Positions 32,972 to 41,080 of a stretch of 64,000 nt of DNA are shown here, piece after piece. Within the stretch, counting starts at the first letter, position 1. The number at the start of each line of letters is the position of its first letter. Position numbers and translations under genes: made by a program. Origin of the DNA: Thermophilibacter mediterraneus (GTDB lineage Bacteria > Actinomycetota > Coriobacteriia > Coriobacteriales > Atopobiaceae). The stretch lies in assembly GCF_900119385.1 (NCBI RefSeq), contig NZ_FPKO01000008.1:267338-331337 (forward strand), in the 5' to 3' direction. The notes under the pieces were generated by a model that saw only the letters and a list, made by a program, of their open reading frames with translations, was not told the DNA's origin and ran no database searches.

Positions 32972-35416
32972 CTACGGCAGGTGGTAGTACGCGTTCCTCG
33001 GCTCGGTGCGCGCGATGTTGGGGCTCATGAACGGGTCGCCCTTCACGTAGTAGGCCGCCCAGCGGTAGTTCATGTACGCGAACTCGCGGTGGAAGCGGAT
33101 CTTCTTCTCCACCGAGTCCTCGGCCCCGCGCGAGACGGACTCGTAGTGGTAGAGCTCGACCTCGGGCGTGTAGACGACCTGCAGGCCCTTCTCGCGCAGC
33201 TTGAGGCAGTAGTCCACGTCGTTGAAGGCGACCTGGAGCTCCTCGTTGAAGCCGCCCACCGCGTCGAAGGCCCTCCGGCTCGACATGAGGCACGCCGCCG
33301 TCACCGCGCTCAGGTCCTGCTGCGCGTCGGCGAGCGCGAAGTAGCCCCAGCTCCCGCGCGGGAGGTCCTTGTTGAGGTGGCCCGCGACGCCGCCGGTCAC
33401 GCAGACGCCCGCGTGCTGGATCGTGTCGTCGGGGTAGTACAGCCGGACGCCGACCGCGCCCACGTCCTCGCGCGCGGCGATGCCGAGCATGACCTCGATC
33501 CAGTTGGGCGTGATGACCTCGGTGTCGTTGTTGAGCAGCAGCAGGTAGTCGCCGCGCGCCCGGTCGCGGCCGAAGTTCATGAGCTTGGAGAAGTTGAACT
33601 CCGCGCCCCAGCGCGCCACCCGCACGACGCCCGGGTGCGCGGCCTCGAGCTCGTCGTAGTAGGCGAAGGTCCCCGGCTCGACGCTGTTGTTCTCCACGAT
33701 CACGATCTCGTAGTTCTCATACGTGCTGCGCGCCAGGATCGAGTCGACGCAGCGCGACAGCAGCTCGACGTGGTCCTTGTTGGGGATGATGATCGAGACG
33801 AGCGGCCGCTCGGCCGGGACGTCGTAGATCACGCGGTACGTGAACGGGCGGTCCGCCAGCGACACGCTCGCCGGGAGCCCCACGCGCGCGAGATGCTCGC
33901 GAACCGCGCGCAGGCCGGCCTCGGAGGCGTAGGACTTGGTCCCGGCGTTGCCCGCGGTCGAGGTGGGGCTGATGCGCCAGTGGTAGAGCACGCGCGGCAC
34001 GTGGTGGACGTGGCGGGCGCGCTCTACGGCGCGCAGCGTGAGGTTGTGGTCCTGAGCGCCGTCGTACTCGCGCGTGTTGGGCTCGAGCGACTCGAGGAGG
34101 CTGCGCCGGATCGTGAGCATGTGGCACACGTAGTTGTTGTTGCGCAGCAGGTCGATCGAGAAGTCCGGCTTGAAGAACGGCTGGGCGAGCGTCCCGTCGG
34201 GCAGGAGCTTGTCCTCGTCGCAGTACATGACGTCGGTGTCGGGCCGGGCGTTCACGGCCGAGGCGTACTCGAACAGGATCGAGCGCTCGAGCACGTCGTC
34301 GTGGTCGAAGAAGCACACGAAGTCGCCCGTCGCGCGCGCGATGCCGGCGTTGGTGTTCTCGGAGATGCCGAGGTTCTTCTCGACGGTGACCACGGTGATG
34401 CGCTCGTCGGCGCGCGCCGACGCCTCGACGAGGGCGCAAAGCTCGGCGTTCTCGGGGCTGGCGTTCACGAGGACGAGCTGCCAGCCGGGGTAGGACTGCC
34501 GGCGCACGGAGTCGACCATCTCGGTGTAGAAGTCGGCCGGCGTGTTGAAGAGCGGCACCACGATGCTGAAGGTGGGGCGCTCCGCGAACGAGAAGGACGC
34601 CTGCTCGAGCAGGGCGCCCTCGGAGTCGCGGTGCGCCTCGAACCACTGCGGGTAGGCGGGGTCGACCTGGGCGTTGCGCATGACCTCGGACGTGGCCTCG
34701 ACGAGGCTGCCGTACCAGCCCGAGAAGAGCACCTCGAAGCTGTCGAACTCGGGGTGGTTGCGGTCGCGCAGCACGAAGAGGTAGCTCTGGACCTGCTGGG
34801 GGAAGCGCGCCGACCACTGGACGACGCGGCTGTCCTCGTAGACCTCCGAGGTCCCGCCCGCGCGCGGGACCGAGGCGCCCGCGCGCGCGACCGAGCTGCC
34901 CATGACCACGTAGTCGAACGGCACCGGCTCGAGCGCCTGCGTGAAGCAGGTCACCTCGAGGTCGTTGTCGTCGCGCAGGGGCAGGGTGACGCTGCCGCGC
35001 AGGACGTTTGCCCCGGCACCGGTCACGCACTGGTGGAACTCGATGCGCGCGGCGCGCGAGGAGGCCTCCTTGTCGTAGTCGCGGATGTTGTCGCAGAGGG
35101 CGGGGCGCATGCGGTAGTTGAGGCGCGACTCCCACGTGGCGCGCGACGAGGAGACGGTTAGCTCGCCGGAGTCCGACCCCGCGCTGACACGGATCTTGTA
35201 GTGCGGCGTCTGGACGATGGGCACGCAGCAGACGAACTGCGTGACGCTCGCGTCGGCGTCGACGGGCTCGTACGGGCTGAGCGTGCAGGGGACGGCGCGG
35301 CCGTCGGCCACGGTCGCCGAGGCGACGAGGCGCGCGGCGTCGCCGAGCCGGGGGACGGAGCAGAGGACGAAGACCTTCTCGGACCCGCGGCAGATGCCCG
35401 CGATCTTGATGTGCAT
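32972..35416 (-). CDS. Large glycosyltransferase with two GT2 domains
   Basis: This 814-residue protein begins with a beta-rich region of about 270 residues with no recognised motif. Two family-2 glycosyltransferase domains follow. The first (about 280-510) has VVPLFNTP, VNASPEN and FFDHDDVLE; the second (about 550-790) has IIPNKDH, VENNS, LLNNDTEV and FNDVDYCLKLREKG. Proteins of this layout build rhamnose- or glucose-containing wall polysaccharides in Gram-positives, adding two different linkages. No transmembrane segment is evident. AAAGGG lies about ten bases before the ATG. It is in line with a second GT2 gene and rfbC on the same strand, so they probably serve one polymer. Confidence 0.88.
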   Translation of the reverse strand: MHIKIAGICRGSEKVFVLCSVPRLGDAARLVASATVADGRAVPCTLSPYEPVDADASVTQFVCCVPIVQTPHYKIRVSAGSDSGELTVSSSRATWESRLNYRMRPALCDNIRDYDKEASSRAARIEFHQCVTGAGANVLRGSVTLPLRDDNDLEVTCFTQALEPVPFDYVVMGSSVARAGASVPRAGGTSEVYEDSRVVQWSARFPQQVQSYLFVLRDRNHPEFDSFEVLFSGWYGSLVEATSEVMRNAQVDPAYPQWFEAHRDSEGALLEQASFSFAERPTFSIVVPLFNTPADFYTEMVDSVRRQSYPGWQLVLVNASPENAELCALVEASARADERITVVTVEKNLGISENTNAGIARATGDFVCFFDHDDVLERSILFEYASAVNARPDTDVMYCDEDKLLPDGTLAQPFFKPDFSIDLLRNNNYVCHMLTIRRSLLESLEPNTREYDGAQDHNLTLRAVERARHVHHVPRVLYHWRISPTSTAGNAGTKSYASEAGLRAVREHLARVGLPASVSLADRPFTYRVIYDVPAERPLVSIIIPNKDHVELLSRCVDSILARSTYENYEIVIVENNSVEPGTFAYYDELEAAHPGVVRVARWGAEFNFSKLMNFGRDRARGDYLLLLNNDTEVITPNWIEVMLGIAAREDVGAVGVRLYYPDDTIQHAGVCVTGGVAGHLNKDLPRGSWGYFALADAQQDLSAVTAACLMSSRRAFDAVGGFNEELQVAFNDVDYCLKLREKGLQVVYTPEVELYHYESVSRGAEDSVEKKIRFHREFAYMNYRWAAYYVKGDPFMSPNIARTEPRNAYYHLP

Positions 35417-35561
35417 ACGGATGGCCCTTTCACTGGCGGGCGGGCGAGAGGGACCTCGGCCCGCGGCTTGCCTCCCCAGTGTAGCGCACTCGCCCGACGC
35501 GACCGCCGGGCGGCCGCCGGGCCGCGGCGGGGGCGACAGGCACGCCCGGCGCGCGCCGTCG

Positions 35562-37559
35562 CTACGCCCCGGCCGGCCAGCGCAGGCAGTAGTAGCCCGA
35601 CCACGGGTCGAAGTTGGGGCTCTGCGACGGGTCGCCGTCCGCGATCTGCGGGAAGAGCGCGAGCAGGCGCGCGCAGTCCGCGAGCTCGGCCTCGCACGGG
35701 GCGTCGGGCACGAGCGACCTCGGCGAGACGAGGCGCGCGGTCGCGTGCGGGAGGTAGACGCTCGCGAGGCCGGACGCGCGCCCGAGCAGCGTCGCCTCGG
35801 CGAGCGCGTGGTCGAGCGTCGAGAAGCCCCCCTCGAGCGGCAGGGCGGCGAGCTCGCGCGCGCTCACGAGGCAGCACTCGGCGTTCACGACCGCGGCGTC
35901 GTAGGGGCGCAGCGCGCGGCCCACGTAGCCGCCGTCGTCGTGCGGGAGGTAGCGCAGCAGGTGGCCGAGCGACCCGTCAGGCCGCGCGACCATGCCCGCG
36001 TAGTCGAGCAGGCCGTCGGCGCGCACCACGCGCGGGGAGGCGCAGAGCGTGCCGGGGCGCGAGGCGTAGCCCACCAGGGTCTCGAGCGCCGCCGCGTCAA
36101 GGTCGTGCGCGGGCGTCGTCAGGAGCACGAGGTCCGCACCCGCGTGCCGCGCGAGCGCGAGGAGGTCGGGCCGCTCGCCGACGGTGACGCGGCGGACCTC
36201 GGCGCCCCGCTCGGAGGAGTAGCGCGAGAGCGCGGCGCGCAGCGACGGCGCGAGCTCGCCCGCGCACGCGACCGCGATCGACGGCGCCCGGTCGCCCACC
36301 GCAAAGGTCGTGCGGTACGTGAAGTAGGCGTCGGCGCGCCGCGCGGCGCCCGAGCGCCCCGTGCGCGCGAGGTGCGCGTTGATGGCGACGGCGCCCGCGT
36401 CCTGCGCGTAGTCCTTGACCCCGGGGTCGAGCGCGGACGAGCCGGAGCAGATCCTCCAGTGGTAGAGCACGTGGGGCACGCGCACGACGCGCTCGCCCGT
36501 CTCGAAGACGCGCAGCGTCAGGTCGTAGTCCTGGGCGCCCTCCACGTCCCGCCCGGAGCGGCCCACCGACTCGAGCAGGTCGCGGCGCACGGTGAGCCAG
36601 TGCAGGACGTAGTCGTTGGAGAGCAGGAGGTCGGGGTTGGCGTCCGGCTTGATGAGCGGCAGCGAGGGCGCGCCCTCCTCGTCGACGTTGTCCTCGTCGC
36701 AGTAGAGCAGCCCGGGGCGCGCGCCGTCGGCGACCGCGCGCACGAGCTCCGCCAGGGCGTGCGGCTCGACCAGGTCGTCGTGGTCGAGGAAGCTCACGTA
36801 GTCGCCCGTCGCGTGCGCGATGCCGACGTTGGTGTTGCCCACGATGCCGAGGTTCTTCTCCACGTCCACCACGCGGACGCGCGGGTCGTCGCAGGCGTCG
36901 AGCACCGAGCGCATCCCCTCGTCGTCGGGGCTCGCGTTCACGAGCACGAGCTCCCAGCGCGGGTAGGTCTGCGCGAGCACGCTGGCGAGCATCTCGCGCA
37001 GGAGGCGCTCGGGCGTGCGGAAGGCGGGCGTGACGATGCTCATGAGCGGGCCGGGCTCGGGCACGGGGAGCCTGCGGCAGGCGGCGCGGTCGAGGTCGAG
37101 CCACGCGGGGTAGCGCGGGTCGACCGACGCGTTGGAGATGCGCTCCCCGTAGGCCCTGCGGAGCTCGCGACGGGTCGCCTGACCGGCAGCGATGCGCCGG
37201 GCCCCCGCGGCCACGACGAAGCGGCCGCACTCGTCGGGCACGCAGACGGAGTACTCGTCCACCGTCCAGAGCCGGCCCGGCTCGAGCTCGACGAAGTGCC
37301 GGGCGAGAAGGGCGGCGCGGGGCGCGCGCACCCCGCGGACGAGCCGCCCGCCGACGAGCGCTAGGCAGCGCACCGCCGGGGGTCGCGCGTCGCCGCGCTC
37401 GCACGAGAGGGCGACCCAGAGGTGCGAGACCGGGCCGTCGGCGAAGTCGCCCTCCGCGCTGCGCAGGCAGCACGGCATGCGCAGCGCGCGGCCGCGGCGC
37501 AGCTCGTCCGCGGCGAGCGGCTCGGCGTCGAAGTAGTCGCTGAGGCTGCGGTCCCCCAT
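35562..37559 (-). CDS. Glycosyltransferase with one clear and one degenerate GT2 domain
   Basis: This 665-residue protein is related to its downstream neighbour. A divergent N-terminal region (about 1-165) leads to a clear GT2 domain (about 172-400: MSIVTPAFRTPE, VNASPDD, FLDHDDLVEPH, YCDEDN). The C-terminal part keeps the outline of a second GT2 domain but lacks the expected NNDT and DVDYCLR motifs, having TTPAHDLDA and FSTLDHALAEA instead. The second active site is therefore probably inactive or altered. It lies 33 bases downstream of rfbC on the same strand. Role inferred: synthesis of a rhamnose-containing cell-wall polysaccharide. Confidence 0.85.
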   Translation of the reverse strand: MGDRSLSDYFDAEPLAADELRRGRALRMPCCLRSAEGDFADGPVSHLWVALSCERGDARPPAVRCLALVGGRLVRGVRAPRAALLARHFVELEPGRLWTVDEYSVCVPDECGRFVVAAGARRIAAGQATRRELRRAYGERISNASVDPRYPAWLDLDRAACRRLPVPEPGPLMSIVTPAFRTPERLLREMLASVLAQTYPRWELVLVNASPDDEGMRSVLDACDDPRVRVVDVEKNLGIVGNTNVGIAHATGDYVSFLDHDDLVEPHALAELVRAVADGARPGLLYCDEDNVDEEGAPSLPLIKPDANPDLLLSNDYVLHWLTVRRDLLESVGRSGRDVEGAQDYDLTLRVFETGERVVRVPHVLYHWRICSGSSALDPGVKDYAQDAGAVAINAHLARTGRSGAARRADAYFTYRTTFAVGDRAPSIAVACAGELAPSLRAALSRYSSERGAEVRRVTVGERPDLLALARHAGADLVLLTTPAHDLDAAALETLVGYASRPGTLCASPRVVRADGLLDYAGMVARPDGSLGHLLRYLPHDDGGYVGRALRPYDAAVVNAECCLVSARELAALPLEGGFSTLDHALAEATLLGRASGLASVYLPHATARLVSPRSLVPDAPCEAELADCARLLALFPQIADGDPSQSPNFDPWSGYYCLRWPAGA

Positions 37560-37592
37560 GTCGGGCAGGCTCCCCGTCCGGGCTCGCGGGCG

Positions 37593-38180
37593 CTACCGCG
37601 CGCGCAGGGAGTCGAGGCCGGGGTGCGCCTGGTCCTTGTCGGAGAGGACCAGCTTGGAGGGGTCGAAGGCGTCGTCGCCCTCGAGCGCCGGCCACGCGAC
37701 GGCGATCTGGGGGTCATTCCACATGAGGCCGCCCTCGTCGCCGGGGTGGTAGGTGTCGTCGCACTTGTAGCAGAACTCGGCCTCGTCGGAGAGGACGAGG
37801 AAGCCGTGCGCGAAGCCGCGCGGGACGAAGAACTGGCGGCGGTTCTCGGCGGAGAGGGTGACGCCCTCCCACCTGCCCCAGGTGGGGCTGCCCGGGCGCA
37901 GGTCGACGGCGACGTCGAAGACGGTGCCGCGGACCACGCGCACGAGCTTGGCCTGCGGGTGGTTGATCTGGAAGTGCAGGCCGCGCAGGACGCCGCGCGT
38001 GCTGGAGGACTGGTTGTCCTGGACGAAGTCGGCGTCGATGCCGCCGGCCACGAAGTCGGGGCGCTTGTAGGTCTCCATGAAGTAGCCGCGACGGTCACCG
38101 TAGCTCTTGACGTCGACGATCTTGACGCCCTCGATCGAGGTGTCGGTGAAGGTGAAGTTGCCGGAAGTGATGGTGGCCAT
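37593..38180 (-). CDS. rfbC: dTDP-4-dehydrorhamnose 3,5-epimerase
   Basis: This 195-residue protein is RmlC/RfbC, which epimerises dTDP-4-keto-6-deoxyglucose at C3 and C5 on the route to dTDP-L-rhamnose. The cupin-fold motifs are intact: QDNQSSSTRGVLRGLHFQ with the catalytic His, VVRGTVFDVAVDLR, and FVPRGFAHGFLVLSD. Length is typical. GGGGAGGA precedes the ATG. The other rhamnose genes (rfbA, rfbB, rfbD) are not in this window. It leads a run of minus-strand glycosyltransferase genes, so the polymer they make probably contains rhamnose. Confidence 0.95.
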   Translation of the reverse strand: MATITSGNFTFTDTSIEGVKIVDVKSYGDRRGYFMETYKRPDFVAGGIDADFVQDNQSSSTRGVLRGLHFQINHPQAKLVRVVRGTVFDVAVDLRPGSPTWGRWEGVTLSAENRRQFFVPRGFAHGFLVLSDEAEFCYKCDDTYHPGDEGGLMWNDPQIAVAWPALEGDDAFDPSKLVLSDKDQAHPGLDSLRAR

Positions 38181-38225
38181 GCGCGTCCTCCCCGCGAGCT
38201 GGTTGCTTTGCTGGCTGCAAACGAG

Positions 38226-38283
38226 TCTATGATAGCGCGCCGTGACGGGGCGTGCGTGGGAGGCGGGGGCGCGCTATCATAGA
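38226..38283. repeat. 16-bp perfect inverted repeat next to element copy 6
   Basis: TCTATGATAGCGCGCC and its exact complement flank 26 bases. The right end touches palindromic element copy 6 directly. The left arm, read on the minus strand, lies where the rfbC promoter should be (TATCAT as possible -10). Confidence 0.8.
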
Positions 38284-38351
38284 CCGAAACGGAGCGATTT
38301 GCGAAAACAGGTCCTTCTCGGCGCCGATTTTCGCAAGACGCTCCGTCTCGG
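38284..38351. repeat. 68-bp palindromic element, copy 6
   Basis: The arms are CGAAACGGAGCGATTTGCGA and a right arm ending GACGCTCCGTCTCGG. The loop holds GGTCCTTCTCGG. Confidence 0.9.
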
Positions 38352-38434
38352 CGCGGGGGCAAGAGTGAGAAGAACCTCGGCGCAGGGGCGCGAAGGCGAG
38401 AAGAACCTCGGCGCAGGCACCGTCGCGGCGCGCC

Positions 38435-40747
38435 CTACCGGACGCCCCGCTCCCCCGCCAGCCGCCAGATCGAGACGCCGCCCGCGCGTGACACGAGCTC
38501 GAGGCGAAGGCCCTCCCCGCCCATCACCTCGGGCAGATCCTGGGTGAGCGACACGTAGTAGTCGATGCCCAGGCGCTCCATGTCATCGAGGCCCAGGCGC
38601 ACGGTAAAGGTGTCCTGCGGGTCCCACTCGTCGCGCACGAAGCTCGAGGGGCCCTCAACGGGCACCACGGTGATGTGCGCGTAGCGGTTGTAGGCGCGCT
38701 CGTCGGAGCCGTCGGGGTCGAGCAGGCGCCAGCGGTCGAGCGCGGGATAGGTGTTGACCGAGTTGACGCACGGTGCGCCCGCGGTGATGCAGAGCTGGCC
38801 GAGGAAGCTGTACTCCCCCGCCCAGAGCGCGCCCGGGTCGTCGGCGGCGAGCTGCGCCACGGCGGCGCGGGCGGGGCTGGCCAGCAGCGCGTCGGCGCCC
38901 CGCTGCACCGGGTTCACGCTCGCGCCCGAGACCAGCACCACGAGCGAAGCCGCGACGAGAGCCGCCCCCGCGTCGGCGCCCGCGGCGGCGAGCTGCGCCG
39001 AAGCCAAAAGCGTCGCCGCAAAGAGCCCGAGGAGCGCGGAGAAGAGCGGGGCGAGGCCCGCCGACCCGTGCGCGACCAGCGCGAGCGCGACGCCCGCGAG
39101 CGCGTCGGCGGCGAGCGCGGCGGCCCACGGCAGGGCCCGCGGCCAAGGCCTCCCGCAGCCGCGCACGGCGAGGTGCGCGCCGCCGGTCGCCGGGGCGACG
39201 TCCCACAGGGCCACCGACCTCACCATGAGCAGGAGGTCCGCCAGGCCCAGCACCTGCGCGACGCGCACGTTGAGACTGTGGGAGAGCAGCGTCGCCGCGG
39301 CCAGGGGCTCGGGAAGCCCCACGAGGCAGTACGCGGCAAGAAGGACCTCGACCGCGCCGAGGAGGACGGTGGGCGCATCGAGCGAGACGGCCCTTCTCGC
39401 CCTGCGGACCTGGCACAGCGCGGCGAAGACGAGCCCCAGGGGGAAGAGCGCGAACACGCCCGCCGACTCGCTGGCGTTGAGGGGCGCCTCCGAGGCCCGG
39501 AGCGCGTTGAAGGGCGAGGCCGCCTCGTAGAGAAAGTACTCGAGGCCCCCTCCGCCCAGGTCGCTGCGCTGCCCGGGGTAGACCGTCCCCGTCTCGAGCG
39601 CGATGACGTCCGTCACCGGGAGCAGGCACGCCGCGCCCAAGACGGCAACGACGAGAAGCATGCCGCACAGCGGCAGGGCGAGGCGGCGCAGGGCTACCTG
39701 TCGGCGCTCGGAGGGGCCGAGCTCGCGCAGGTACCCCACCGCGTCCCCCGCGCCGAGGGCGAGAAACATCCAGAAGAGCGGCACCTGCCACGCCGGGTAG
39801 ACGACGAAGAGGTAGCCGAGCGCGAGCCACGCCATGAGGAGGGCGAGCCCCGCCCGGACGAGCGGGCGCCCCTCCCGCAGGCACCGGTGCAGGGCCAGCA
39901 CGAGGGCCTGCCCGAAGATGAGGAGCTCGGCGATGCCGTTGATGGCGAACCACCACTGGACGAGCGGGCAGAACGCGAGCATGACGGCATAGGCGGCCGA
40001 GACGCAGCGCCTGTCGCGGGTGACGAGGCGCCCCAGCTCAAAGGACACCAGAAGCAGCGCGACCAGGCGCGCGCTCCAGAAGAACGCGAGCCCGCGCGCG
40101 CTTCCCAGGACGAGGTAGCCCCACAGGAACGGCCTGAAGAGGGTGGGAAGGGCCCAGCAGGGCTGCGCGTAGACCATCGTCACGTCCGTGGCGGTCCCGC
40201 GGATAAGCTCCGAGACGGCGGCGTAATCGGTGTGCTCCTGCGAGAACGCGAACGGCGTGAGCACCATGAACTCGTCGCCGCGAATCGAGCGGGAGAAGCC
40301 CAGGAGCGTGCCCTGGTCGGCATCGCCCCCGATGAGCGTGGACCACTGGGCTATGGACGACCCGCTGATCTCGAGCGCGGTGAGCGCGACGACGGCGAGC
40401 AGCCCGATGGGCACGCGCAGCCGAAAGAGCAGCCTGCGAAGCGGGGCGGCGCGGCGCGAGAAGAACGCGAGGAGCAGCGCGCACAGCGGAACCGTAACGA
40501 CGGCTGCGACGAGGGGGTCCGCCGGGTCGAGCGCGGCGAGCACGTCTCCCCCGCCCCCGCGAACCTGTGCGGTGAGCCGGGCGAACATCACCGCCCAGAG
40601 CGCCGACAGGTACGAGGCGAGCGCGACGCACGCCGCGCGCGCGATTCGGGCGCCGCGGGATGGCGCGGGCCCGGCGCCGGGCTCCCGTGTCGCGCTGCCG
40701 GTCTCGCGAGCGCGACGCACGTCGTCGCCGACCCCACCATCACGCAT
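38435..40747 (-). CDS. Polytopic membrane protein, GT-C/YfhO-like, function unknown
   Basis: This 770-residue protein has roughly a dozen or more hydrophobic segments and a soluble C-terminal domain of about 150 residues (from SVNTYPALDRW). The general layout resembles GT-C glycosyltransferases and YfhO-type proteins, which transfer sugars from lipid carriers on the outer face of the membrane; I do not recognise a specific family. An Asp in the loop GFSRSIRGDEFMVLTP is a candidate catalytic position. I chose the ATG at 40747, with GGAG just upstream. The frame stays open upstream, but that part would translate palindromic element copy 7, so it is not coding. Its place beside wall-polysaccharide genes fits a glycosylation role. 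Confidence 0.7.
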   Translation of the reverse strand: MRDGGVGDDVRRARETGSATREPGAGPAPSRGARIARAACVALASYLSALWAVMFARLTAQVRGGGGDVLAALDPADPLVAAVVTVPLCALLLAFFSRRAAPLRRLLFRLRVPIGLLAVVALTALEISGSSIAQWSTLIGGDADQGTLLGFSRSIRGDEFMVLTPFAFSQEHTDYAAVSELIRGTATDVTMVYAQPCWALPTLFRPFLWGYLVLGSARGLAFFWSARLVALLLVSFELGRLVTRDRRCVSAAYAVMLAFCPLVQWWFAINGIAELLIFGQALVLALHRCLREGRPLVRAGLALLMAWLALGYLFVVYPAWQVPLFWMFLALGAGDAVGYLRELGPSERRQVALRRLALPLCGMLLVVAVLGAACLLPVTDVIALETGTVYPGQRSDLGGGGLEYFLYEAASPFNALRASEAPLNASESAGVFALFPLGLVFAALCQVRRARRAVSLDAPTVLLGAVEVLLAAYCLVGLPEPLAAATLLSHSLNVRVAQVLGLADLLLMVRSVALWDVAPATGGAHLAVRGCGRPWPRALPWAAALAADALAGVALALVAHGSAGLAPLFSALLGLFAATLLASAQLAAAGADAGAALVAASLVVLVSGASVNPVQRGADALLASPARAAVAQLAADDPGALWAGEYSFLGQLCITAGAPCVNSVNTYPALDRWRLLDPDGSDERAYNRYAHITVVPVEGPSSFVRDEWDPQDTFTVRLGLDDMERLGIDYYVSLTQDLPEVMGGEGLRLELVSRAGGVSIWRLAGERGVR

Positions 40748-40911
40748 GATCTCCGGCAACGCCGCCCCTCTCGCTGAATCGACTCTGAAGAGCAAGTATG
40801 CCACTGCGCCACGTGAGTCGCTCGCGGGGAGCGCAGGGGCGAGGCCGACGACCGAGAGCCAGGGCGACGCAGGCGGCCGGGGCGACGCCGGCGGCCGGGG
40901 CGACGCCGGCA

Positions 40912-40979
40912 CCGAAACGGAGCGATTTGCAAAAACGGGGCCCTCTCGGGGGCGATTTTTGCAAGTCGCTCCGTTTCGG
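40912..40979. repeat. 68-bp palindromic element, copy 7
   Basis: The left arm is CGAAACGGAGCGATTTGCAA and the right arm is its complement with minor changes. An 18-bp direct repeat (GGCCGGGGCGACGCCGGC, twice) abuts it on the left. Confidence 0.9.
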
Positions 40980-41018
40980 CGCGGGGAGGCGAGAAGGACC
41001 TCGAGCCGCGCCGACCGG

Positions 41019-41054
41019 TACACGAAGGGAGGGGCCCCTCGCGGGGCCCCTCCC
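41019..41054 (-). terminator. Terminator of giant SLH gene 6
   Basis: GGGAGGGGCCCC and GGGGCCCCTCCC form a perfect 12-bp stem with a four-base loop, followed on the minus strand by TTCGTGT. The same hairpin follows SLH gene 7. Confidence 0.75.
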
Positions 41055-41080
41055 GGCGGAACCTCCCCTGGGGGCGGAGA

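Noticed and set aside
40748..41023. N-terminal extension of the large membrane protein
   Set aside because: The frame is open but would translate palindromic element copy 7; the ATG at 40747 has its own Shine-Dalgarno site.
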